Positions 48,283 to 57,737 of a stretch of DNA of 64,000 nucleotides are shown here, piece by piece; the stretch's first letter is position 1; the number at the start of each line of letters is the position of its first letter. The notes beneath the pieces were generated by a model that searched no databases, had not been told where the DNA came from, and saw nothing but the letters and a program-made list of their open reading frames with translations. The position numbers and the translations under genes are program-made. This stretch comes from Panacagrimonas sp046594215. GTDB taxonomy: Bacteria; Pseudomonadota; Gammaproteobacteria; Nevskiales; Nevskiaceae. The stretch is taken from assembly GCA_046594215.1 (NCBI GenBank), contig JBKJPX010000057.1:124001-188000 (forward strand), written 5' to 3'.

Positions 48283-50594
48283 TGAAAAATCTCCCGCAAC
48301 CAGTCCATGGGTGCCTTTTCCGCGGCCTTGGCGCAGGGCGCGAACTCCGCCGGTGCACGACCGCGGAGGTAGGGTAGCAAGATGGTGCTCTGGCAACGTT
48401 CGTCGGCCTTCAGGCCGGTGTAGGTGTCGGTGAGCTGCTCCTCGACGTCCGGCGGGGAAACCATGTCGAGGCCGCGTACCTGCAAGTCCTTCATCACGCG
48501 GGTCCACAGCACCAGCGCGCCCGATGCGCCCGTGAATCCCATGGGCTTGTAATCATCGCGGCCCATCCAGACAACCGTGACCCGATCCGCGCCGAAGCCG
48601 GCGAACCACGAATCGCGCAGGTCATCCGTGGTGCCGGTCTTGCCAGCCAGCGAGGTGCCGGGCGGAACGGCCGACAGTGCGGAACGCCCGGTGCCGATCG
48701 ATATCACCTTGGTCAGCGCCCAGTTGATCAGGTAGGTCGGCCCCTCGGGCAGAGTCTGCCGCACCTTGATCGGGTAACGGTTCAGCGCGGCGCCTTCCTT
48801 GGTGGTCACACTGCGGATCGCCGAGAGTTTGCTCTGGTAGCCGCCGGCAGCGAGGGTGCCGTACATCTGCGCCACGTCGATCGGCGCGATGTCCACTGCG
48901 CCCAGAAATACGCTGGGATTCGGCTGCGCGTCACCGTAGTAGCCCGTGGCCCTCATCGTATCGAGGACCTTGGCGGCCCCGACTTCCAGACCCGCCCGAA
49001 CCGTCGGCAGGTTGTAGGACTGGGCTAGCGCCATGTACAGCGGCTGCGGTCCGTGCAGCTTCTTGTCGTAGTTCTGCGGTGCCCAGACTTGTTTGTTGGG
49101 CAGCTTTATCGAGATCGGCTCGTCGTCGATAATCGTGTGCAGGTTGAAGCGGTCCGGCATCTGCGACAGCGCGGTCAGGAAAACGAAGGGCTTCGCGAGC
49201 GACCCGATGGAACGCCGGGAGTCCAGCGCGCGGTTGAAGCCGGCGTAACGAAATTCACGGCCACCGACGATGGCCAGCACTTCACCGCCGTCCACGCTGG
49301 TGACAACGCCTGCCGTCTGCAGCGTACCGGCCTTGAGCTTGCGGTCCTTCTCGAGCTTCTCGATGCCCTCGGAAAGATCGCGTTCCAGCAGTTCCTGCGC
49401 ACGCGGGTCCAAGGTGGTGAAGATGCGGAGACCTTCGTTGGTGAGGTCGACGTCCTGGTACTGGCCTTTGAGCTGGCGGCGCACGAGGTCGACAAACGCC
49501 GGGTAGCGCTCCACGCTGCCGCCTTTGCCGCCCGCGATGCCCAGCGGTTCCAGCAACGCGGCCTTGTACTCCTGCTCGCTGATCAGGTGCTCGTCGAAGA
49601 AGATCTTGAGCACCAGGTCCCGCCGCGCCTTGGCACGTTCTGGGTTGCGTCGCGGGTTGAACGCCGACGAGCCCTTCACGACGCCGACCAGCAGGGCGAT
49701 CTCGTGCGTGCGCAGTTCGCTCACCGGCTTGTTGAAGTAGAAGCGGCTGCCCAGTCCGAAGCCATGGACTGCGCGGTCGCCGTCCTGACCCAGGTGGATC
49801 TCGTTGAAATAGGCCTCGAGGATCTCGTCCTTGCTGTAGTGCGCCTCCAGCAGGAGCGCCATCAACGCTTCCTTGGCCTTTCGCCGCAGGTCGCGCTTGG
49901 GCGTCAGGAAGAAGTTCTTGACCAGCTGCTGGGTGATGGTGGATGCGCCTTGCACGGCATGACCGGCTTTCAGGTTCGCCACCGCCGCCCGCAGGATGCC
50001 GCGGATACTGATGCCGAAGTGCTCGTAGAAACTCCGGTCCTCCACCGCGACCAAGCCCTTGCGCAGGAGTTCGGGTATTTCGTCCAGGCGGACCAGCACG
50101 CGATCTTCGCCCTGGCTCTGGGGATAGATGCTGCCGATCAGCATCGGATCTAGGCGCACGATATCCCGCGGCGCGTCTGCCTCGAGGTCCTGGATCTCGG
50201 CGATCCCGGCGTCGTCCATCTTCACCGCGATCTTGTACTCGGGCTGCGGGCCGTCCCAGAACTCGAAGGCGCGCACTTCCACGTCGACTCGGTTCTTGCC
50301 CGCCACGAAGGTGCCCGGTCCGGCGAGGACCTCGGACGGGCGGTACCCCAGGCGCTCCAGCTCGTGGCGCAACTCTGCCGCGTCGATGGTGCGCCCCGGA
50401 TACAGGTCCTGCGCCGCCGCGTACACCTGGGCGGGAAGCGCCCAGCGGCTGCCGGCGAAGCGCGTACGGATTTCCTGGTCGAGCTTGATCAGGTAGCCGG
50501 ACAGCAACAGGCCGCCGACGCTGACCCCGATGACCAGGGCCGCGAGGGAGAGCCAGAGAATCTGCCGCAGGAGAGGAGAAGACGAACGCGCCAT
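48279..50594 (-). CDS. mrcB: Penicillin-binding protein 1B (class A, bifunctional)
   Basis: Inner-membrane peptidoglycan synthase of 771 residues with one N-terminal TM helix (about 13-33). A UB2H-like domain follows (ALPAQVYAAAQDLYPGRTIDAAELRHELERLGYR). The glycosyltransferase domain has VEDRSFYEHFGIS and QGASTITQQLVKN. The transpeptidase has SLAK, SYN and KTGTTDD. The UB2H domain is where lipoprotein activators bind, which fits the adjacent TPR lipoprotein. It is followed by the lipoprotein with a 4-nt overlap. Confidence 0.95.
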   Translation of the reverse strand: MARSSSPLLRQILWLSLAALVIGVSVGGLLLSGYLIKLDQEIRTRFAGSRWALPAQVYAAAQDLYPGRTIDAAELRHELERLGYRPSEVLAGPGTFVAGKNRVDVEVRAFEFWDGPQPEYKIAVKMDDAGIAEIQDLEADAPRDIVRLDPMLIGSIYPQSQGEDRVLVRLDEIPELLRKGLVAVEDRSFYEHFGISIRGILRAAVANLKAGHAVQGASTITQQLVKNFFLTPKRDLRRKAKEALMALLLEAHYSKDEILEAYFNEIHLGQDGDRAVHGFGLGSRFYFNKPVSELRTHEIALLVGVVKGSSAFNPRRNPERAKARRDLVLKIFFDEHLISEQEYKAALLEPLGIAGGKGGSVERYPAFVDLVRRQLKGQYQDVDLTNEGLRIFTTLDPRAQELLERDLSEGIEKLEKDRKLKAGTLQTAGVVTSVDGGEVLAIVGGREFRYAGFNRALDSRRSIGSLAKPFVFLTALSQMPDRFNLHTIIDDEPISIKLPNKQVWAPQNYDKKLHGPQPLYMALAQSYNLPTVRAGLEVGAAKVLDTMRATGYYGDAQPNPSVFLGAVDIAPIDVAQMYGTLAAGGYQSKLSAIRSVTTKEGAALNRYPIKVRQTLPEGPTYLINWALTKVISIGTGRSALSAVPPGTSLAGKTGTTDDLRDSWFAGFGADRVTVVWMGRDDYKPMGFTGASGALVLWTRVMKDLQVRGLDMVSPPDVEEQLTDTYTGLKADERCQSTILLPYLRGRAPAEFAPCAKAAEKAPMDWLREIFQ

Positions 50595-50658
50595 TTAAGC
50601 GCGCGATTATACCGGCAACCGCTGGCAGACAGCTGACCGGACAGTCGGAGGAGCGCTT

Positions 50659-51378
50659 CTACTTGTTGCCCAGCACTTCGCGTTCCATATCTTCGAGCGA
50701 GGTATGGCGCACGTCCTTGCCCTTGACGAAATAGATGACGTACTCGGCGATGTTCTTGGCGTGGTCGCCGATGCGCTCCAGCGAGCGCACGCACCAGATC
50801 AGGTCGATGACCCGCCGGATCGAACGCGGCTCCTCCATCATGTAGGTGATGCACTGGCGCATCAGAGCCTCGTACTCGCGGTCGATCTTGACGTCGTCGC
50901 GTACCGTCGACAGCGCAGCCTCGGCGTCCATCCGGGCGAAGGCGTCCAGCGCCGAGCGCACCATGAGCGATACCTGCCGGGAGAGGTGCTGCGTTTCCAT
51001 CATGTGGTGGTTCAGGCGCTCCTGGCGCGACAGGTCACGCGCCATCTGCGCGATCTTGTGCGCCTCGTCGCCGATACGCTCGAGGTCGGTGATCGTCTTG
51101 ATCACGGCGTAGACCAGCCGCAGGTCCGACGCCGTCGGCTGGCGCCGCGCCAGGATGCGCGAGCACTCGTCGTCAATGACCATCTCGAGCTGGTCGACCT
51201 TGTCGTCGTTGGCGCGGACCTGGTCTGCGAGGTCGCCGTCGAGGTCCATCAGCGCGCGTGTGGCATCGACGAGTTGCTGCTCGACCAAGCCACCCATGGC
51301 CAGCACACGCTGGCGCACGTCCTCGAGTTCGGCGTTGAACGCGCTGGAGATATGTGATTTGTAGCCGGGAGTGCTCAT
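50659..51378 (-). CDS. phoU: Phosphate-signalling protein PhoU
   Basis: Cytoplasmic helical protein (239 residues) made of two three-helix bundles. It links the Pst transporter to PhoR and is a repressor of the Pho regulon. Typical segments are FNAELEDVRQRVLAMGGLVEQQL, LARRQPTASDLRLVYAVIKTITDLERIGDEAHKIA and LIWCVRSLERIGDHAKNIAEYVIYFVKGKDVRH. It ends the pst cluster. phoB and phoR are not in the window. Confidence 0.96.
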   Translation of the reverse strand: MSTPGYKSHISSAFNAELEDVRQRVLAMGGLVEQQLVDATRALMDLDGDLADQVRANDDKVDQLEMVIDDECSRILARRQPTASDLRLVYAVIKTITDLERIGDEAHKIAQMARDLSRQERLNHHMMETQHLSRQVSLMVRSALDAFARMDAEAALSTVRDDVKIDREYEALMRQCITYMMEEPRSIRRVIDLIWCVRSLERIGDHAKNIAEYVIYFVKGKDVRHTSLEDMEREVLGNK

Positions 51379-51390
51379 GGCGAAGGCCCG

Positions 51391-52236
51391 TTAGCCGTAA
51401 CGACCGGTGATGTAATCCTCGGTCTGCTTCTTCGAGGGCTTGGTGAACAGTTGGTCGGTGCTGCCGTACTCGATCAGGTCGCCCACGTACATGAAGGCGG
51501 TGTAGTCGCTGACACGGGCCGCCTGCTGCATATTGTGCGTGACGATGACGATCGTGTACTCCTTCTTGAGCTCGTTGATCAGCTCCTCCACCTTGAGCGT
51601 GGAGATCGGGTCGAGCGCCGAGCAGGGCTCGTCGAGCAGGATCACATCCGGGTGGATGGCGATGGCGCGCGCGATGATCAGGCGCTGCTGCTGGCCGCCA
51701 GACAATCCGAGCGCGGAGTCGTCGAGGCGATCCTTGGCCTCGTCCCAGAGCGCGGCGCCCTTGAGCGCCCACTCCACGGTCTCGTCGAGAATGCGCTTCT
51801 TGTTGATGCCGGCCAGGCGCAGGCCGTAGGCCACGTTCTCGTAGATCGACTTCGGGAACGGGTTGGGCTTCTGGAACACCATGCCGACACGCCGGCGCAG
51901 CATCGCGATGTCGACGTCGCGGTCGTAGATGTTCTTGCCGTCAAGTCGGATCTCGCCAGTGGTACGGCAGCCGTCGATGAGGTCATTCATGCGATTGAAG
52001 CAGCGCAGCAGGGTCGACTTGCCGCAGCCCGACGGCCCGATGAAGGCCGTGACCTTCTTCTGCGGGATCTTCATCGTGACGCTCTTGAGCGCCTTCTTTT
52101 CACCGTAGTAAAGGTCGAGACGGTCGACTTCCAGCGCGATGGTTTCGTCTTCTAGTTTCACGCGTGAACGCTCTCGCTGCATGGACTCGATATCGATGCC
52201 ATGCGTGATCGGGGTCCTATCCTGTACACCGGTCAT
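51391..52236 (-). CDS. pstB: Phosphate ABC transporter ATP-binding protein
   Basis: ATPase (281 residues from ATG at 52236) of the high-affinity Pst phosphate importer. Walker A GPSGCGKSTLLRCFNRM, the ABC signature LSGGQQQRLIIARA, Walker B VILLDEPCSALDP and the switch His in IVTHNMQQA are present. A TTG at 52251 could add five residues; neither start has a convincing ribosome site. Confidence 0.97.
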   Translation of the reverse strand: MTGVQDRTPITHGIDIESMQRERSRVKLEDETIALEVDRLDLYYGEKKALKSVTMKIPQKKVTAFIGPSGCGKSTLLRCFNRMNDLIDGCRTTGEIRLDGKNIYDRDVDIAMLRRRVGMVFQKPNPFPKSIYENVAYGLRLAGINKKRILDETVEWALKGAALWDEAKDRLDDSALGLSGGQQQRLIIARAIAIHPDVILLDEPCSALDPISTLKVEELINELKKEYTIVIVTHNMQQAARVSDYTAFMYVGDLIEYGSTDQLFTKPSKKQTEDYITGRYG

Positions 52237-52295
52237 AGGGGAATTGTCCAAGGTGGGTGGCTGCCGTGTGCGTGATGCTCAAAACAAAGGCGGAA

Positions 52296-54026
52296 CTAGC
52301 CCTCGAGCGACTTGTAGCGCTCGCGGAGCCGGTTGCGGATCCCGATGGCGGTGAGATTCAGGGCAATGATGACCAGCACGAGGAGGAAGGCGGTCGCGTA
52401 AACCAGCGGACGCGCCGCCTCGACGTTGGGCGATTGGAAGCCGACGTCGTAGATGTGGAAACCCAGGTGCATGAACTTCCGGTCGAGGTGCAGGAAGGGC
52501 GAGTTGCCGTCCAGGGGCAACGAGGGCGCCAGCTTCACCACGCCAACCAGCATCAGGGGCGCCACTTCGCCCGCGGCACGCGCGATCGCCAGGATCAGGC
52601 CGGTCATCATGGCCGGCGAGGCCATCGGCAAGACCACGCGCCACAGGGTCTCCGCCTTGGTCGCGCCGAGCGCCAGGCTCGCTTCGCGGATGGAGCGTGG
52701 GATTCGTGACAGGCCTTCCTCGGTCGCCACGATGACGACGGGCAGGGTCAGCAGGGCGAGCGTGAGGGAGGACCACAGGATGCCGGGCGTACCGAAGGTG
52801 GGCGACGGCAAACCTTCTGCATAGAACGCCTTGTCGATGCTCGCGCCGACGAAGTAGACGAAGAACCCTAGACCGAACATGCCGTACACGATCGACGGCA
52901 CGCCCGCGAGGTTGTTCACCGCGATGCGAATGATCTGAGTGACCGCCCCCTGCTTGGCGTACTCGCGCAGGTACAACGCGGCCAGCACGCCGAAGGGCAT
53001 GACCACGACCGACATGATCAGCACCATCATCACGGTGCCGAAGATCGCGGGGAAGATGCCGCCTTCCGTGTTGGCTTCGCGCGGGTCATCGGATACGAAT
53101 TCCCAGACCTTGCTCCCGAAGAACCCTAGCTTGGAGAACAGGCCCATCTGATTGGGCCGGTACGCGCGAACCACGCGCGACAGCGGGACCGCGATCTCCT
53201 TGCCGTCGACCGTCCTCATCACCAGCGCGTCGCGCGCCAGGTCTCTGCGCAGCGCGTCGAGGTTCTGGCGCAGTTTTTCGTAGCCCGCGTCCTGCTCCTT
53301 GCGCTGCCGGTCGAGATCCGCGTAATCGGGCGCGTCGTTGTCGCGTGTCTTGCCGTCGAGCAGCAGGCGCTTCTCGGTCAGGCGCAGGTGCTCGAGCCGG
53401 TAGTTGATCGCGCCGATCTCGTTCTTCTCGATCTTCTGGATCTTCTCCCGCAGCTCGGTGACGCGATCCTGCAGCGGCTGATAGGCCGCCCAGGCCTCCG
53501 CCCCGCTGGCGACCACCGCCCCGTCAGTCTTCACCGCGTCCAGGAATCCGTGGAAGTTGCCCCACTCCACGCGTTCCAGTACTACCGCGTCTTCAGGGTA
53601 GGCGCGATCGACCAGCCAGTCCGACAGCACCGGCCGGAAGTCCGCGCCGAGCAGGTCGCGGTTGGCGACCTTGACCAACAGCCGGTCGTACAGCAGCTGC
53701 GCCTCGTCGACCTTGAGACCCGCGTTCTTCAGGCGCGCGCTCGTGACTTCCTCGGTACTGCGGATCTCAGCGAGGATCGACTCTGCGGGCTCGCCCGGCA
53801 CGGTGTACTGCGCGCGTACGAGATCTGCGGGCCAGAAGTGCGGCAGGCCGCGCGACGCCGTCAGAATCAGCAACGCGAGCGTGATCATGAACGCCATCGA
53901 GATCGCTGCGGCTGTCAGCCACACGTACGGCGAACCTGACTTCACGTAGGCCCGCACACCCTCCGTGTCGCCTGCCACCAGCGACTTGGGCATTGCGGCC
54001 GCGATCTCTTCCGCGTGCGTCGTCAT
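52296..54026 (-). CDS. pstA: Phosphate ABC transporter permease PstA, extended form
   Basis: A 576-residue permease, about twice E. coli PstA (296). After TM1 (about residues 38-58, MAFMITLALLILTA) comes a ~230-residue insert facing the periplasm with coiled-coil stretches (PLQDRVTELREKIQKIEKNEIGAINYRLEHLRL; DLDRQRKEQDAGYEKLRQNLDALRRDL). The permease core follows with GGIFPAIFGTVMMVLIMS, ALYLREY and LALGATKAETLWRVVLPMASPAMM (EAA-type loop). It overlaps pstC by ATGA. The extended form is known from other proteobacteria; the insert's role is not established. Confidence 0.92.
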   Translation of the reverse strand: MTTHAEEIAAAMPKSLVAGDTEGVRAYVKSGSPYVWLTAAAISMAFMITLALLILTASRGLPHFWPADLVRAQYTVPGEPAESILAEIRSTEEVTSARLKNAGLKVDEAQLLYDRLLVKVANRDLLGADFRPVLSDWLVDRAYPEDAVVLERVEWGNFHGFLDAVKTDGAVVASGAEAWAAYQPLQDRVTELREKIQKIEKNEIGAINYRLEHLRLTEKRLLLDGKTRDNDAPDYADLDRQRKEQDAGYEKLRQNLDALRRDLARDALVMRTVDGKEIAVPLSRVVRAYRPNQMGLFSKLGFFGSKVWEFVSDDPREANTEGGIFPAIFGTVMMVLIMSVVVMPFGVLAALYLREYAKQGAVTQIIRIAVNNLAGVPSIVYGMFGLGFFVYFVGASIDKAFYAEGLPSPTFGTPGILWSSLTLALLTLPVVIVATEEGLSRIPRSIREASLALGATKAETLWRVVLPMASPAMMTGLILAIARAAGEVAPLMLVGVVKLAPSLPLDGNSPFLHLDRKFMHLGFHIYDVGFQSPNVEAARPLVYATAFLLVLVIIALNLTAIGIRNRLRERYKSLEG

Positions 54027-56284
54027 AGCGAGCTGTACTTCTTGCGCAGGCGGCTGCGAACCACTTCCGCGAGGGTGTTCAGGAGGAAGGTGAACATGAA
54101 CAACACCAGACCGGCGAGGAACAGCAAGCGAAAGTGCGTGCTCCCTACCTCGGACTCGGGCATCTCGACCGCGACGTTGGCTGCCAGCGTGCGCATGCCG
54201 GAGAACAGCCCGAGATCCATGACCGCGGTGTTGCCGGTGGCCATCAGCACGATCATGGTCTCGCCGACGGCGCGACCCATGCCGATCATGATGGCCGAGA
54301 AGATTCCCGGGCTCGCGGTGGGAAGCACCACGCCAATCAGGGTCTGCCAGGGCGTTGCACCCAACGCAAGCGAGCCCAGGGACAGGTGCTTGGGAACTGA
54401 GAAGATCGCGTCTTCGGCGATCGAGAAGATCACCGGGATGACGGCGATGCCCATCGCGATGCCAACGACCAGCGAGTTTCGCTGGATGTAGCTGATGCCA
54501 AGCGTGTGATCCATCCAGCTCTGCATGTTGCCGCCGAAGAACAGCGCCTCGATCGGGTGCGCCACCGCGAAGCAACCCCACAGGACGCAGGAAATCACCG
54601 GAATCAGCAGCGCCGCTTCCCAGCCCGGCGGAACACGCAGTCGCAGCGCCCTAGGCGCACGCGACCAGATGTAGCCGAAGATCGGGATCGAAGTCGGTAA
54701 CAACAACAGGCACAGAAACATGCCTGGAAGGTTGGTTTCCACGAACGGCGCCAGCCACAGCCCCGCGAGAAATCCGAGGATCACCGAAGGCAGGGCCGCC
54801 AGCACTTCAACCGACGGCTTCACGATCTGGCGCATCTCCGGCGACATGAAGTTCGCGGTGAAGATCGCGCCCATCACCGCCAGCGGGATGGCGAAGATCA
54901 TGGCGTAGAACGCGCCTTTGAGTGTGCCGAGCGCCAGCGGCGTCAGGCTGAACTTCGGCTCGAAGTCCGACGTGGCGGACGAGGACTGGTACAGGAACTT
55001 CGGCTCGTCGTAGCTCTCGTACCAAACCTTGCCCCAGAGCGCCGAGAAGGAAACTTCCGGGTGCTCGTTGTGCACGTCGCTGACGCGCAACTGCCCTTTC
55101 GAGGACAACGCGAGCATGACGCGCGCACGCGGATTGAAGACCAGACGCTCCACCGGACCGTCGAAGGCCTGCTCTTCATGTACTCGGCTGCCCGCGGTTG
55201 CGTAGTACAGACTCACCTTGCCGGACTGGTCGCCTACCGCGAACCCGCGGCGACGTTGTTCCGGCCCGATTGCGGTCACCGGCGAGTTGCCAACCTTGAA
55301 CTCGCGCACACGCGCCAGGTACCAGTCGCTCTCGTTGCGCCGCGCCGGAAACCATTGCGTGACCTTGCCGTCGTCCTGCGCGACGACGATGGAGATGCCA
55401 CCCGCAAGATAACGCGCCTCCGTGATCTTCGCACCGGCCTCCTTGACCTCGATCAGCTGCGGCGCGTCGGAGCCCTTGAGTCGATAGAACGCGATCTTCC
55501 CGGCCGCACGATCGATGACATACAGCCAGCTCAGTAAGGGTTCAAGCAGCAGCGCATCTGGCTTCACGGCCGGCGTGAAAGTCTGCACCGGCGATTCGGT
55601 CAGGGTGGTGTCCCCGAACAGGGAGGTTTCCTTCGCGAATACTTTCAGGCTCACAGCGCCGTTCGCGTCAGACCCGACGAGCAGCAGCGAATCACCCTCT
55701 TCATGCGCGACGAAGGCGACGGGGGGAGCGCTCATGAACGACAGCGGAGCGTTTCCCCTCGGATACGACACCGCCGGCGTGATCACGCGCTTGTCGTTCG
55801 GGTAGGTGACTTTGTAGTCGTGCGAAAAAATGAGGATCGAGCCGTCGTCTAGTGCGCCGGCAAGCAGCCCCTTGTCGTTCGCTAGCGAGTTGACGGCCAG
55901 GAGCTTGTGCCCGCCAACGGGGAGCACTTCCGCAACGCGAATAGAGCCGTCATGGAGGTCGAAGAACGTGACGCCGCCGCCTTCTTCGGCCCGCATGCCG
56001 ATCTCGCCCTGCTCCTCGGCCGCGATGTAGAGCGTTCGGCCAGCGGTGCCAGGCACCTGGAAGGTCTTGCGTTCCCGGACGTGCGCGCCGGCGAACAACG
56101 GGGCCACTTCCTGCGCGAGGTACACGAAGATCAGCAACAGCGCGCCGATCACGCCCAAGCCACCAATGAGGACGACGTATCGGGCGAGTCGGTCCTTGAC
56201 GTACCGCGCCTGGAATCCACCGCGGCCGGCTGTGATGGAACGGGGCAGCGCGGCCACAGACGCTGGAGATGTCGCTTCTTTCAT
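54023..56284 (-). CDS. pstC: Phosphate ABC transporter permease PstC, extended form
   Basis: A 753-residue permease, versus 319 in E. coli. TM1 lies at about residues 33-56. Then ~380 residues with repeated beta-strand units (GAVSLKVFAKETS; ISIVVAQDDGKVTQWFPARR; AVGDQSGKVSLYY; MLALSSKGQLRVSDVHNEHP) suggest a WD40/beta-propeller-like extracytoplasmic domain. The transport core follows: GTLKGAFYAMIFAIPLAVMGAIFTANFMSPEMR and LGATPWQTLIGVVLPTASPGI. It overlaps pstA, and a terminator-like hairpin separates it from the porin gene upstream. Confidence 0.92.
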   Translation of the reverse strand: MKEATSPASVAALPRSITAGRGGFQARYVKDRLARYVVLIGGLGVIGALLLIFVYLAQEVAPLFAGAHVRERKTFQVPGTAGRTLYIAAEEQGEIGMRAEEGGGVTFFDLHDGSIRVAEVLPVGGHKLLAVNSLANDKGLLAGALDDGSILIFSHDYKVTYPNDKRVITPAVSYPRGNAPLSFMSAPPVAFVAHEEGDSLLLVGSDANGAVSLKVFAKETSLFGDTTLTESPVQTFTPAVKPDALLLEPLLSWLYVIDRAAGKIAFYRLKGSDAPQLIEVKEAGAKITEARYLAGGISIVVAQDDGKVTQWFPARRNESDWYLARVREFKVGNSPVTAIGPEQRRRGFAVGDQSGKVSLYYATAGSRVHEEQAFDGPVERLVFNPRARVMLALSSKGQLRVSDVHNEHPEVSFSALWGKVWYESYDEPKFLYQSSSATSDFEPKFSLTPLALGTLKGAFYAMIFAIPLAVMGAIFTANFMSPEMRQIVKPSVEVLAALPSVILGFLAGLWLAPFVETNLPGMFLCLLLLPTSIPIFGYIWSRAPRALRLRVPPGWEAALLIPVISCVLWGCFAVAHPIEALFFGGNMQSWMDHTLGISYIQRNSLVVGIAMGIAVIPVIFSIAEDAIFSVPKHLSLGSLALGATPWQTLIGVVLPTASPGIFSAIMIGMGRAVGETMIVLMATGNTAVMDLGLFSGMRTLAANVAVEMPESEVGSTHFRLLFLAGLVLFMFTFLLNTLAEVVRSRLRKKYSSL

Positions 56285-56367
56285 GGCCGCGAGGTGTTCC
56301 TCAAGATGACGTGGCAGCCCAGCGGGGAAAACTCCCCTTTCCGGAATCGCCGACGGGGCGTCTCTGG

Positions 56368-56401
56368 AAAAGGGTCCGGCGCGGGTTGACCGCGCCGGAC
56401 C
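56368..56401 (-). terminator. Intrinsic terminator after the phosphate porin gene
   Basis: A perfect 12-bp stem (56373-56384 with 56390-56401), 5-nt loop GTTGA, then a short T run on the minus strand (56368-56371). It lies 12 nt after the porin stop and upstream of pstC, so it would lower or separate pstCAB-phoU expression from the pstS/porin transcript. Confidence 0.7.
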
Positions 56402-56412
56402 AAGACACTACC

Positions 56413-57654
56413 TCAGAAGCTGAACTGTGCGCGGAAGGCGACTGTGCTCGGCTTGTCCTTCTGTTGTGCGCCGGTGGCAACCACGACCTGCTCGGCCTTC
56501 GCGTCTATGTAATTGAGCATGAACCGAACATTCGGATTGACGTACCAATTGACGCCAAGGGTAAGGCTCTGCGCTTCAGGATCACTGGCAGCGTCCTTGT
56601 TCTCGCCATGGTCATATCGCGCGGTAAGTTCGAACGCGCCGGCCTCGCCCTTCGGCTTCGGCGAACCGAACACGCCATCTTCCTTCTTGTAGGGGCGCGA
56701 CTCACCCGTGAGCATGTAGCTTCCCTGGACGTAATAAGCGTCGACGGTCTGGTTCTTGACTCCATCGCCTTGGCCTAGGTCTTGGGTCATGTATTCGGCC
56801 TGCGCGTAGATGGGACCGAACACCGCAGCCAGTTCGCCACCGATCGTCTCGGCGTCGTCGTGGGCGCCGGTCAGGCCGAGCGTCAGCGAGGGGCCGCGTC
56901 GGCCGGCATACGCAACAGAAGTGCCGAGGTTGCCATCGGTGTCGACGTTGTTGATGCCGTCCGGCTTTTCCATCGTGTAGGAAACGCCGACGTGCACCAC
57001 CTGCTCGCCCTCCAGAATCGGGGCGAAGGTAATGCGCCCCGTCGCTCCGACGCCCGGCGTGCTACCGGTGTTTTCACGACGCAGCGAATAGCCGCCGATG
57101 CCGTAGGTGCCGTTCTCGAGGAAGTTGCCCTTGTAGAAGACGCCGAGCTGGAATTCGCGGCTACGGCCGCCGTTGAAGATGCCCGCGGCCGAAGCGTAAG
57201 GACGCTCGATCATGGTCAGATCGTTGGAGCTCGTGAGTTCTTCCATGCCGCGGAAGGGCTTCATCTGGCCGAAATAGACGGTGCCGGGGCCGAACTGCGT
57301 CCCCAGATAAACTTCCTGGAACGCAATGTTGGTCGCGCCCGTGGAATTGTTCGCCGCAAAGTCTGGCTCGATCTTGTACACCCAGCCGTAAGCCTTGCCC
57401 TTGACGGTCAGGTAGATGCGGCGGAAGTAGAACCCATCATTCTCGGTTCCCTTGCTGCCGAACGAATCTGCGCTGTCATCGGTGTCGATGAGGTTGCCGT
57501 CGAAGTGGATGCGGCCGCCAACGTTCGCTTCGAAGCGGCCGTCCTCGGTCTTGATCTTGATTCCACCCTTGGTCTCGGACGTATCGGCCTGCGCCACGCC
57601 CATTCCGGCTCCAACAAACACGGCGATCGCGCCGTACTGGATCAACTTGTTCAT
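56413..57654 (-). CDS. Phosphate/polyphosphate-selective porin (OprP/OprO family)
   Basis: A 413-residue outer-membrane beta-barrel. The signal peptide is MNKLIQYGAIAVFVGAGMGVAQA; the mature start DTSETKGGIKIKTEDGRFEANVGGRIHFDGNLID is typical of the OprP/O family, as is FYFRRIYLTVKGKAYGWVYKIEPDFA. The C terminus ends in Phe (RAQFSF), as in most barrels. The position between pstS and pstC supports phosphate uptake across the outer membrane under phosphate limitation. Confidence 0.9.
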   Translation of the reverse strand: MNKLIQYGAIAVFVGAGMGVAQADTSETKGGIKIKTEDGRFEANVGGRIHFDGNLIDTDDSADSFGSKGTENDGFYFRRIYLTVKGKAYGWVYKIEPDFAANNSTGATNIAFQEVYLGTQFGPGTVYFGQMKPFRGMEELTSSNDLTMIERPYASAAGIFNGGRSREFQLGVFYKGNFLENGTYGIGGYSLRRENTGSTPGVGATGRITFAPILEGEQVVHVGVSYTMEKPDGINNVDTDGNLGTSVAYAGRRGPSLTLGLTGAHDDAETIGGELAAVFGPIYAQAEYMTQDLGQGDGVKNQTVDAYYVQGSYMLTGESRPYKKEDGVFGSPKPKGEAGAFELTARYDHGENKDAASDPEAQSLTLGVNWYVNPNVRFMLNYIDAKAEQVVVATGAQQKDKPSTVAFRAQFSF

Positions 57655-57689
57655 GCGATGTGCTCCCTGATTGATTCTGTTTGGTCATC

Positions 57690-57715
57690 CGCGGCCACTC
57701 CAATGGCGGGCCGCG
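57690..57715 (-). other. Hairpin between pstS and the porin gene
   Basis: CGCGGCC (57690-57696) pairs with GGCCGCG (57709-57715) around a 12-nt loop in the 83-nt gap. No T tract follows on the minus strand. It may stabilise or partially terminate the pstS transcript, consistent with higher PstS than porin expression. Confidence 0.45.
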
Positions 57716-57737
57716 AAAATGAAGCAACGCGACTCGG

